Positions 1 through 5,357 of a stretch of DNA of 5,485 bases are shown here, piece after piece. The notes below the pieces were generated by a model. The model worked only from the letters and a program-made list of their open reading frames with translations. It ran no database searches and was not told the DNA's origin. The stretch's first letter is position 1, and the number at the start of each line of letters is the position of its first letter. This DNA is from an uncultured Collinsella sp. (lineage in GTDB: Bacteria; Actinomycetota; Coriobacteriia; Coriobacteriales; Coriobacteriaceae). The stretch is taken from assembly GCA_958453575.1 (NCBI GenBank), contig CAUDYH010000103.1, positions 1-5,485 on the forward strand. Reading direction: 5' to 3'. A program made the position numbers and the translations under genes.

Positions 1-156
1 AAGCTCATCGCCAAGGACACGATCGAGGAACGCATTATGCAGATGCAGGAGTCCAAGCGCGATCTGGTCAACAGCGTGCTCGGCGGCGACGGCATCTCCT
101 CGGCGCTGTTTACCCGCGAGGATGTTCTGGCGCTGCTCGGCGGCGACGGGCGCTAA
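1..156 (+). CDS. SNF2-family DEAD/DEAH helicase, C-terminal end only (5' truncated by window)
   Basis: Frame 1 is open from the first base to a TAA at 154-156 and gives 51 residues. They contain the pattern TIEERIMQMQESKRDL, then VLGGDG, then FTREDVLALLGG. This matches the extreme C-terminus of bacterial SNF2/RapA-like ATPases, where an IEE(R/K)I helix follows the last helicase motif and a short 'L/F-T-x-E-D/E-LLALL' tail closes the protein. Such proteins are double-stranded DNA translocases that use ATP to remodel protein-nucleic acid complexes. The ATPase motifs lie outside the window, so activity cannot be judged. The frame is intact to a normal stop. A 100-base gap separates it from the next gene, so the two need not share a transcript. 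The family assignment rests on this tail alone. Confidence 0.82.
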   Translation, partial: KLIAKDTIEERIMQMQESKRDLVNSVLGGDGISSALFTREDVLALLGGDGR

Positions 157-189
157 CCCGCTCGTTATGTGTTCATTTGCGATGCCGTG

Positions 190-223
190 GATGGTTCGCT
201 TGCCTTTGGGCATAAGAACCATC
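190..223 (+). repeat. Inverted repeat / hairpin upstream of the superoxide reductase gene
   Basis: GATGGTTC (190-197) is an exact reverse complement of GAACCATC (216-223). Inside it, TGCC (201-204) can pair with GGCA (209-212) around a 4-base loop, giving an 8-bp stem, a 3/3 internal loop and a 4-bp top stem. No T run follows, so it is not a classic intrinsic terminator for the helicase gene. It could be a 5' leader structure or an operator for the downstream gene. The sequence does not decide between these. Confidence 0.5.
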
Positions 224-256
224 GAGAACATCGGCACATCAGCAAAGGAGAACATC

Positions 257-619
257 ATGGCGAAATTCTTTAAGGACCCCGACGGCAAGCTCATTGCCGC
301 CCTTGGCAACGACGTTGCAACCCCCGCCGGTTGCACGGAGCTGACCGCGAACACCGAGGACGCGGCGCACGAGAAGCACGTGCCCGTCGTCGAGAGCGAG
401 CGCGACGGTCACGTGATCCGTGCGCGCGTGGGCTCGGTCGAGCATCCTATGGTGCCCGAGCACTACATCGAGTGGATCGCCCTTGAGGCCGAGGGCCGTC
501 TGGAGATCCATTACCTCCAGCCCGGCATGAAGCCCGCGACGTTTTTTGCCGGCGGTTCCAAGACCGGTACCGTCTATGCCTATTGCAACCTGCACGGGCT
601 GTGGTCCGCGACGTTCTAG
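257..619 (+). CDS. Superoxide reductase (desulfoferrodoxin/neelaredoxin family) with a degenerate N-terminal desulforedoxin-like domain
   Basis: The product is a 120-residue cytoplasmic protein that should reduce superoxide to hydrogen peroxide at a non-haem iron centre, an oxygen-defence route typical of anaerobes. All expected ligands are visible: E39-K40-H41 (EKHVP motif), H63 and H69 (VEHPMVPEHYIEW), and C110 and H113 (YCNLHGLW). Together they form the Fe(His)4(Cys) site with the usual Glu and Lys. The first ~33 residues still align with the desulforedoxin domain of two-iron desulfoferrodoxins (MAKF...GC.ELTANT). The CxxC is replaced by KDPDG, and only C26 remains of the later CC pair, so the second iron site is lost. 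The ATG at 257 was chosen because AAAGGAG (244-250) precedes it and family proteins begin MAKF or MKF. Codons upstream in frame look non-coding. No membrane segment or signal peptide is visible. Electrons presumably come from rubredoxin or another donor encoded elsewhere. Confidence 0.93.
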   Translation: MAKFFKDPDGKLIAALGNDVATPAGCTELTANTEDAAHEKHVPVVESERDGHVIRARVGSVEHPMVPEHYIEWIALEAEGRLEIHYLQPGMKPATFFAGGSKTGTVYAYCNLHGLWSATF

Positions 620-665
620 GAGCGCGCCCCCGCTCGGGGTATCATAGCTAGCATATGCACATGCG

Positions 666-697
666 AGCGCCGACTGCATCATGCGGCCGGCGCTTTT
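666..697 (+). terminator. Putative intrinsic terminator (or attenuator) after the superoxide reductase gene
   Basis: AGCGCCG (666-672) pairs with CGGCGCT (688-694), and a small inner stem GCA/TGC (676-678 with 682-684) lies in the loop. The right arm runs straight into TTTT (694-697). A GC-rich 7-bp stem plus a short T run is a plausible rho-independent terminator. Only 39 bases separate it from the next start codon, too few for a normal promoter, so it may allow read-through or act as an attenuator. Confidence 0.55.
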
Positions 698-736
698 ACT
701 ACGACAACGATGGTTTACGACGGAAAGGGCTGAGCC

Positions 737-2722
737 ATGAAGCTCGCACTTGCACAGATCGATATGCGCCTGGGTGATATTGAGGGTATCTGCGGTCGCA
801 TCGAGGACCAGGCGCGCCTGGCCCACGAGCGCGGTGCGCGCGTCCTGTGCGTGCCGGCTCCGCTCTTTATGGGAGCCCTGCCCGGCGGCCTGGTGGGCAC
901 TGCCGACTTTGAGCACGACATGCTTGCCGGTTTGACCGGCGTAGCCGAGCGTATCCAAGAGCTCGATATGATTTGCATCGCGCCCGCAGCGGTTTCGTTT
1001 GAGGGCCAACCTCTGCTCGACTATATGATGCTCAAGGACGGTCGCGTGGTACCCGCGCGTGCGAGCATTGCCCTGCAGCGTGGCGAGAACAACGACGCGC
1101 GTTGGGCGCCGCCGGTGTTTGACGTGGACGGCGTGCGCATCGCGGTGATCTTCGACTTGGACCGCGAGCTCGAGATGCTGCCGACTGGCGTCGATCTCAT
1201 TGCCTATTTCCAGTTCAACGCATTCGATATGACCGACCGCGAGACCGCCGCGATCGCCGCCGTGCGCAGCGGAGCCTACCGCAAGATCGCATCTAAGCGT
1301 AGCGTGTGGTTTGCCTGCATGGCGCCGGTCGGTGCGTACGACGAGTCGGTGTATACCGGCGGCTCGTTTGTGCTCGACGACTGCGGCCGCGTGGTGGCCC
1401 AAGCGCCGTGTTTTGAGGAGAGCCTACTGGTTCAGGAGATTCAGCGCGGTGTGATGCTCGATGCCTTGGAGGACCACGAGCTACCCGAGTTTCGCTCCGA
1501 GGAATGGCTGTGGCAGGCGCTGGTGCTCGCCGTTCGCGATAACGCCCGCGCTCGCGGTACGTCGCGCGCCGTGGTGGCACTCGAGGGCGACTTGCCGTCA
1601 TCCCTGCTGGCGGCGCTTGCCGTCGACGCCCTGGGTCCGCGCAATGTGGTCGGCCTGGTGCTGGGACGCAACCGCATCTTTACGCCGGCGCAGGAGGAGG
1701 CCGAGGCTGCTCGCTGTGCCGCCGTTCGCGCGATTGCCGAGCGCCTGCATATTCGTACGGTTGAGCGCGATACGCCGGATGCCGCGCGTGTGCTCGACCG
1801 CGATGTGTCGGCGGGCGACGCCGAGCGCCTGCGCTCTCGCACGCTGGGTCTCATGCTGGAGGATACGGCGCGCGAGCTGGGTGCGATGGCGCTGAGCCCG
1901 CTGTCTAAAACCGAGTACGCGCTGGCGGCGCCGGCGCTTTGCGGTGGCTACCAGGGCGATTATGCGCCCTTTGGCGACGTATGCCTGTCGACGCTCGAGT
2001 TTGTGGCGCGCGTACGCAACCGTACGTCTGCCGTGGTGCCGCAGGAGCTCGTGACGCTCAACGCGGTGGAGGATTGCATGGAGCGCGTGCTGGCGCAAGC
2101 GCTCTCGACGCTTGACGGACCAGTCGACATGCTCGACCGCGCGGCGCAGCTACTCGGTGGGCTCGAGCCGGGCGAGGTCGACGGCACACTCGAGTCACAC
2201 GTCGACCGCAACCGACCCTTCGACGACATTCCGATGGCCGCTGGCAAGCCCGAGGCATGTTCGTTGCTGCTGATGCTCGTGCGCCAGGGAGAGGCGGCTC
2301 GCCGCCAGCTGCCGACGGCGCCGATCGTCTCGGCCCGTTCGTTTGCCGAGCGTGCCTGGCCGTATATGCTCGCGTGGTCCGACCTGGGGCTGAGCGGCAA
2401 GGAGCGCATGACGGTCGATTCTCTGGCGCGCGCCGAGGTGCGTCGTTTTGCCGACGACGATACGAGTGACCGTATGCGTGGTGAGATGATGGGCATTTTG
2501 GGCGAGCTGCTGGGTATTTCGCCCGAGCAGATGGAGGAGTTGCGCTCCGAGGATGGCCAGCGCCGGCTGCACGAGGGCATGAAGAAGTTTGAGGGCGAGG
2601 TCCAGGACGCCATCGATAAGATGATGGGCGGCCAGGGTGGCCCGCAGGGTGGGCCCCAGGGCACGCCGATGCCGCATCCGCCGGTTGATCCCCGACAGTT
2701 CCCGTTCTTCTCGCAGAACTAA
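737..2722 (+). CDS. NAD+ synthetase (NadE)-like two-domain protein, probable pseudoenzyme
   Basis: The 661-residue protein has the layout of glutamine-dependent NAD+ synthetase: a carbon-nitrogen hydrolase (nitrilase) domain at ~1-240, then an ATP-pyrophosphatase NadE domain at ~258-545. Homology is clear at MKLALAQIDMRLGDIEGI, DESVYTGGSFVLD (202-214), LAVDALGPRNVVG (294-306), the KTE region (391-393) and RRQLPTAPIVSARSF (522-536). Yet active-site positions seem changed. The nitrilase Glu of the P-E-L motif is A41 (VPAPLF), the Cys of ICED is F139 (VIFDLD), and no Lys stands near 108-111. The SGGxDS ATP loop reads EGDLPSS (283-289), GNKSE reads LSKTE (389-393), and the YGD motif is degraded. 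About 115 residues follow the NadE core, ending in a Gly/Gln/Pro-rich tail (631-650). The frame is uninterrupted with coding-like third positions, so the gene appears maintained. The start ATG has GGAAAGG (722-728) upstream. A regulatory, scaffolding or altered-substrate role is possible. Automatic 'NAD synthase' labels should be doubted. Confidence 0.85.
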   Translation: MKLALAQIDMRLGDIEGICGRIEDQARLAHERGARVLCVPAPLFMGALPGGLVGTADFEHDMLAGLTGVAERIQELDMICIAPAAVSFEGQPLLDYMMLKDGRVVPARASIALQRGENNDARWAPPVFDVDGVRIAVIFDLDRELEMLPTGVDLIAYFQFNAFDMTDRETAAIAAVRSGAYRKIASKRSVWFACMAPVGAYDESVYTGGSFVLDDCGRVVAQAPCFEESLLVQEIQRGVMLDALEDHELPEFRSEEWLWQALVLAVRDNARARGTSRAVVALEGDLPSSLLAALAVDALGPRNVVGLVLGRNRIFTPAQEEAEAARCAAVRAIAERLHIRTVERDTPDAARVLDRDVSAGDAERLRSRTLGLMLEDTARELGAMALSPLSKTEYALAAPALCGGYQGDYAPFGDVCLSTLEFVARVRNRTSAVVPQELVTLNAVEDCMERVLAQALSTLDGPVDMLDRAAQLLGGLEPGEVDGTLESHVDRNRPFDDIPMAAGKPEACSLLLMLVRQGEAARRQLPTAPIVSARSFAERAWPYMLAWSDLGLSGKERMTVDSLARAEVRRFADDDTSDRMRGEMMGILGELLGISPEQMEELRSEDGQRRLHEGMKKFEGEVQDAIDKMMGGQGGPQGGPQGTPMPHPPVDPRQFPFFSQN

Positions 2723-2754
2723 AAAGGTTACGCGGTTTTACCAAACCGCGTAAC
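2721..2754 (-). terminator. Perfect 12-bp hairpin with T run on the minus-strand side
   Basis: GTTACGCGGTTT (2727-2738) and AAACCGCGTAAC (2743-2754) are exact reverse complements around a 4-base TACC loop. On the + strand an A run (2721-2725) precedes the hairpin and no T run follows. Read on the minus strand the hairpin is followed by C and TTTTT, the form of an intrinsic terminator for leftward transcription. It overlaps the stop codon of the NadE-like gene and may also mark the 3' end of that gene's mRNA through its stem alone. The hairpin is certain as sequence. The direction of action is inferred. Confidence 0.7.
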
Positions 2755-2768
2755 GAGTCGACGCTGCA

Positions 2769-2865
2769 CGAGCCCCTGCCGGGCAATCTGCCGCTCAAAC
2801 CGTCGCTTGCGTACAGAAGTACGCGGCGCTCCTCTTTCGCGACACCTTGCCACGGCAGGGACTCG
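2769..2865. repeat. 97-base imperfect inverted repeat with nested stems; candidate structured RNA or small palindromic element
   Basis: The left arm CGAG-C-CCCTGCCG-GGCAA (2769-2786) pairs with the right arm TTGCC-A-CGGCAGGG-A-CTCG (2847-2865). This gives 17 Watson-Crick pairs with one bulged A and one C/A mismatch, which becomes a G-U pair if the minus strand is transcribed. Nested inside are GTCGC (2802-2806) with GCGAC (2839-2843) and GCGTAC (2809-2814) with GTACGC (2819-2824) around an AGAA loop. CGCTG occurs 2 bases outside each end (2762-2766 and 2868-2872), which could be a target duplication or chance. No credible reading frame was found here. I do not recognise the family. An sRNA, mRNA 3' structure or MITE-like repeat are all possible. 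Confidence 0.55.
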
Positions 2866-2902
2866 CTCGCTGACTTATGCTCAACCTATGGTTCAACCTT
2901 GC

Positions 2903-2933
2903 TTGCTAGATACGGCCGCTGTTGTGCTATTCT
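2903..2933 (+). promoter_or_regulatory. Promoter of the ruvCAB operon (extended -10)
   Basis: TATTCT (2928-2933) preceded by TGC (2925-2927) forms an extended -10 box. The best -35 candidate is TTGCTA (2903-2908), matching four of six consensus bases but with a long 19-base spacer, so the extended -10 probably carries most of the recognition. The predicted transcription start near 2940 lies inside the adjacent LexA-like palindrome and leaves a leader of about 60 bases. The promoter before fhs has the same TGCTATnCT core. Confidence 0.6.
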
Positions 2934-2947
2934 AGAACAGACGTTCG
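2934..2947 (+). promoter_or_regulatory. LexA (SOS) box-like operator over the ruvC transcription start
   Basis: The sequence AGAACAGACGTTCG contains the dyad GAAC-N4-GTTC (2935-2946). It fits the Gram-positive/actinobacterial SOS box CGAAC-N4-GTTCG at all but the first base. It abuts the -10 box and covers the expected +1, a position where a repressor would block initiation. LexA control of ruv genes is well established in other bacteria, so site, position and target gene agree. Binding here is inferred. Confidence 0.75.
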
Positions 2948-2989
2948 TGAATAGTGCGCGGGGCGTTGCCTTGCACTGCGCTTGTGGCG

Positions 2990-2997
2990 AGGGGAGG
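2990..2997 (+). promoter_or_regulatory. Strong ribosome binding site that sets the TTG start of ruvC
   Basis: AGGGGAGG (2990-2997) lies 5 bases before TTG at 3003. It is the strongest Shine-Dalgarno match in the window and selects this TTG over an in-frame TTG at 2982, which would place the site inside the coding region. Confidence 0.75.
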
Positions 2998-3002
2998 TTG
3001 AC

Positions 3003-3524
3003 TTGGTCATTTTGGGTATCGACCCCGGTTTGGCCCATACGGGTTGGGGGATTATCGAGGAGCGGCGCGGCGAGGTTCGCTGTCGTGCCTACGGTTGTAT
3101 TGAGACCAGTGCCGGAAGCCCGCTTGCGGTGCGCCTGTCGCATATCGCCCGCGACCTCAAGGGTGTCGTGGAGCGTTATCGACCCGATACCGCCGCCGTC
3201 GAGAGCATCTACTTTGGCGCCAACGTCCGCTCGGCCATCCCTACGGCGCATGCCCGCGGTGCCGCGCTCGTGGCGCTTTCGGAATGCGCGCTCGAGATTG
3301 GCGAGTACACGCCTATGCAGATTAAGCAGGCTGTTGTGGGCACCGGCGCCGCGGACAAACGGCAGGTCGCGTATATGGTTCGTACGCTCACACAGCTCGA
3401 TCACGACCCGCATCCCGACCATGCTGCCGATGCCCTGGCCTGCGCCATCTGCCACGTTAACCTCAGCCGCACCCGGGCGCTTACCGGCGGCGAGTTCTAT
3501 CAACAGAGAGGAACCGGATACTGA
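3003..3524 (+). CDS. ruvC: Crossover junction endodeoxyribonuclease RuvC
   Basis: RuvC is the Holliday-junction resolvase. It binds four-way junctions as a dimer and makes paired nicks after RuvAB-driven branch migration in recombination repair. With the TTG start at 3003 the protein has 173 residues, the usual RuvC length. It opens MVILGIDPGLAHTGWG, the RNase H-like first strand with catalytic D7. The other metal-binding residues are E67 in AAVESIYFGANVRSA and H140/D143 in PDHAADALA. His replaces the second Asp of the E. coli enzyme, as is common outside Enterobacteria. An in-frame TTG at 2982 would add seven residues with no family support. It is the first gene of ruvC-ruvA-ruvB, behind an extended -10 promoter and a LexA-like box. 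Its TGA shares one base with the ruvA ATG (TGATG), which suggests translational coupling. Confidence 0.97.
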   Translation: MVILGIDPGLAHTGWGIIEERRGEVRCRAYGCIETSAGSPLAVRLSHIARDLKGVVERYRPDTAAVESIYFGANVRSAIPTAHARGAALVALSECALEIGEYTPMQIKQAVVGTGAADKRQVAYMVRTLTQLDHDPHPDHAADALACAICHVNLSRTRALTGGEFYQQRGTGY

Positions 3525-4144
3525 TGATCTCCCAGCTCCATGGAACGCTTGTCGAGGCCACGATGAGCTCGGCCGTTGTCGATGTATCGGGCGTGGGCTT
3601 TGAGCTCGGCATCTCGGGCAGCACTGCCGCCACGCTGCCTACACCCGGCGGCGAGGTTCGCCTTTATACCCGTATGCAGGTGCGCGAGGACGCCATGACG
3701 CTCTTTGGCTTTGCCTCCAAGGACGAGCGCACGATGTTCGATCGGCTCGTGTCCGTCTCGGGTGTCGGGCCGCGCCTGGCGCTTGCCGTGCTCTCCACCT
3801 ATACCGTGGGCCAGCTGTATTCCCTGGTAATGGCTGAGGATGACAAGGGCATGGCCAAGGTTCCCGGTGTGGGTAAAAAGACCGCGCAGCGTCTGATCCT
3901 GGAGCTCAAGAGCACCTTTGCCAAGGACAAGGGCTTTGTGCCGGTCGATGTGATTTCCGGCCAGGTTGCGATGCCGGTTCCCGCCGCCGCTCCTTCGGCG
4001 ATCGATGACGCCCGTGCGGCGCTCCTTTCCATGGGCTTTAGCCCGCAGGAGACCGATGTTGCCCTGAGCGGGTATGATGGGCAGGATATGCGTGTCGAGG
4101 ATCTGCTCGGCGCGGCGCTTAAGCGACTCGGAATGGATGCGTGA
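3524..4144 (+). CDS. ruvA: Holliday junction branch migration complex subunit RuvA
   Basis: RuvA binds Holliday junctions as a tetramer and loads the RuvB motors. The 206-residue product shows the three usual domains. Residues 1-64 are an OB-fold beginning [11 protein letters not shown], with [10 protein letters not shown] (19-28). Residues ~70-130 carry two helix-hairpin-helix motifs, [14 protein letters not shown] (78-91) and [17 protein letters not shown] (113-129). A flexible Ala/Pro-rich linker (~138-158) leads to domain III (~159-206), a small helical UBA-like domain ([11 protein letters not shown]...[11 protein letters not shown]) that contacts RuvB. Length is standard. The ATG at 3524 overlaps the ruvC stop by one base, and AGAGAGGAA (3505-3513) is a reasonable ribosome binding site inside the end of ruvC. 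The ruvA stop overlaps the ruvB start in the same way. Regulation should follow the SOS-type promoter ahead of ruvC. Confidence 0.97.
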   Translation: MISQLHGTLVEATMSSAVVDVSGVGFELGISGSTAATLPTPGGEVRLYTRMQVREDAMTLFGFASKDERTMFDRLVSVSGVGPRLALAVLSTYTVGQLYSLVMAEDDKGMAKVPGVGKKTAQRLILELKSTFAKDKGFVPVDVISGQVAMPVPAAAPSAIDDARAALLSMGFSPQETDVALSGYDGQDMRVEDLLGAALKRLGMDA

Positions 4145-5211
4145 TGTGGGAAGCCGATGATTCTCAGGACCTGTGGTCGACGCCCGGAAACTCGCCAGCG
4201 GCATCCATGGCGCACGGCGAGCGTATGGTGGGTTCGGAGCTGACGCCCGAGGACCTCGATGTCGACCGTACCCTGCGCCCCCAGCGCCTGGATGACTACT
4301 GCGGCCAAGAGCACATCAAGCAGAGTCTGCGCGTGCTCATCGAGGCGGCGCAGAGCCGCGGTGAGACGCTCGACCACGTGATTTTCTCGGGCCCTCCGGG
4401 TCTGGGCAAGACCACGCTGGCTACGGTTATTGCCAACGAGCTGGGCGCTCAGATTAAAACCACGAGTGGCCCGGCCATCGCGCGCACCGGTGACCTGGCG
4501 GCCATCCTGACTAACTTGCAGCCGGGTGACGTGCTGTTTATCGACGAGATTCACCGTCTGAACCGTTCGGTCGAGGAAGTCCTGTATCCCGCGATGGAGG
4601 ACTTTGCGCTCGATATCGTGATCGGTAAGGGTCCGGCGGCGCGTTCGATTCGCCTGGATATTCCCAAGTTTACGCTGGTGGCGGCAACGACTCGCTCGGG
4701 CATGTTGACCGGCCCGCTACGCGACCGTTTTGGCATTTCGTATCGCCTGGATTACTACACGGTTGAGGAGCTCGCCCAGATTGTGACACGCTCGGCGACC
4801 ATTCTGGGTGTGACGATCGACCATCCCAGCGCACTCGAGATCGGCTCGCGCTCGCGCGGTACGCCGCGTCTTGCCAACCGTCTGCTCAAGCGCGTGCGTG
4901 ACTACGCGCAGGTGCGCGGCAACGGTCCCATCGAGCTCGATATCTGCCGTCAGGCGCTCGAGTTTTTCGAGATCGACGAGCTTGGCTTGGACTGGATGGA
5001 TATTCGCATTTTGGAGACACTCGCCAAGACGTTCTCCGGCCGTGCCGTTGGCTTGACCACGCTTGCCAGCGCGGTGGGCGAGGACCCGGGTACGCTCGAG
5101 GATGTCTACGAGCCCTATCTGCTGCAGTGCGGATTGATGATTCGCACACCGCAGGGTCGCCAGGCAACGCTTCGCACATTCGAGCATTTGGGTATTGAAC
5201 CGACCCTGTAG
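4144..5211 (+). CDS. ruvB: Holliday junction branch migration DNA helicase RuvB
   Basis: RuvB is the AAA+ hexameric motor that pumps DNA through the RuvA-bound Holliday junction. From the ATG at 4144 it is 355 residues. Visible parts are the [12 protein letters not shown] entry motif (44-55), Walker [10 protein letters not shown] (83-91), Walker B LFIDEIH (131-137), sensor 1 and arginine-finger region [18 protein letters not shown] (180-197), sensor 2 [12 protein letters not shown] (239-250), and a C-terminal winged-helix DNA-binding domain (~275-350) with [17 protein letters not shown]. No catalytic residue seems missing. The protein has an acidic, low-complexity N-terminal extension (~1-30) compared with E. 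coli RuvB, as in several Gram-positive homologues. The ATG overlaps the ruvA TGA by one base. A GTG at 4141, which would add one residue, is the alternative start. Confidence 0.97.
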   Translation: MWEADDSQDLWSTPGNSPAASMAHGERMVGSELTPEDLDVDRTLRPQRLDDYCGQEHIKQSLRVLIEAAQSRGETLDHVIFSGPPGLGKTTLATVIANELGAQIKTTSGPAIARTGDLAAILTNLQPGDVLFIDEIHRLNRSVEEVLYPAMEDFALDIVIGKGPAARSIRLDIPKFTLVAATTRSGMLTGPLRDRFGISYRLDYYTVEELAQIVTRSATILGVTIDHPSALEIGSRSRGTPRLANRLLKRVRDYAQVRGNGPIELDICRQALEFFEIDELGLDWMDIRILETLAKTFSGRAVGLTTLASAVGEDPGTLEDVYEPYLLQCGLMIRTPQGRQATLRTFEHLGIEPTL

Positions 5212-5267
5212 GAATGGGCTTGTTTTAGCGCATCTGTAGGCTATCGCTGGGCATCGGGTAAACATAT

Positions 5268-5293
5268 CGCCGTTCGTCGGTTACGGGCGTTTT
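5268..5293 (+). terminator. Weak candidate intrinsic terminator after ruvB
   Basis: CGCCGT (5268-5273) can pair with ACGGGCG (5283-5289) with one bulged G around a 9-base loop, followed directly by TTTT (5290-5293). The stem is short and imperfect, and its T run overlaps the -35 region of the fhs promoter. It would be a compact end to the ruv operon, but it could be fortuitous. Confidence 0.35.
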
Positions 5294-5317
5294 ACTATTG
5301 CGCGCGCGTGCTATGCT
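5291..5317 (+). promoter_or_regulatory. Promoter of fhs (extended -10)
   Basis: TATGCT (5312-5317) is preceded by TGC (5309-5311), an extended -10. A possible -35, TTTACT (5291-5296), matches four of six consensus bases with a short 15-base spacer. The predicted start near 5324 leaves a leader of about 34 bases, too short for a riboswitch. The motif parallels the one before ruvC. Confidence 0.55.
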
Positions 5318-5357
5318 GGATTGGTCTTTTTCTCATCCGGTAACGAAAGGACCGCCC

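Noticed and set aside
146..160. CGGG/CCCG stem at the end of the helicase gene as a terminator
   Set aside because: There are only four base pairs and no T run follows.
122..256. Upstream extension of the superoxide reductase frame to an ATG-like start at 122
   Set aside because: It overlaps the helicase tail, has no family counterpart, and passes the good ribosome binding site just before the ATG at 257.
640..645. TATCAT as a -10 box for the NadE-like gene
   Set aside because: It matches five of six consensus bases but has no acceptable -35 at normal spacing and lacks the TG extension seen in the other two promoters. It was not strong enough to list.
239..1402. Long minus-strand open frame of 387 codons opposite the superoxide reductase and NadE-like genes
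   Set aside because: It is antisense to two clear genes, its protein is rich in His and Arg with no recognisable family, and it runs through a real intergenic gap. This is typical of a shadow frame in GC-rich DNA.
2774..2800. CCGGGCAA-like string as part of a ZTP riboswitch
   Set aside because: The companion conserved segment of that class is absent, and the string is explained by the outer stem of the inverted repeat. It also lies upstream of the ruvC promoter.
2881..2899. TCAACCT direct repeat (2881-2887 and 2893-2899) as a regulator site before ruvC
   Set aside because: Two 7-base copies with no known matching regulator are weak evidence and could be chance.
2982..3002. Earlier in-frame TTG start for ruvC at 2982
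   Set aside because: It would place the strong AGGGGAGG site inside the gene and add seven residues not found in RuvC, whose conserved N-terminus begins at MVILGIDPG.
2899..3603. Plus-strand open frame of 234 codons overlapping ruvC in another frame
   Set aside because: It is an Arg/Pro/Ser-rich shadow of ruvC with no family resemblance.
5212..5357. Riboswitch (ZTP or tetrahydrofolate type) before fhs
   Set aside because: The likely transcription start near 5324 leaves only about 34 leader bases, and no conserved core of either class was recognised.
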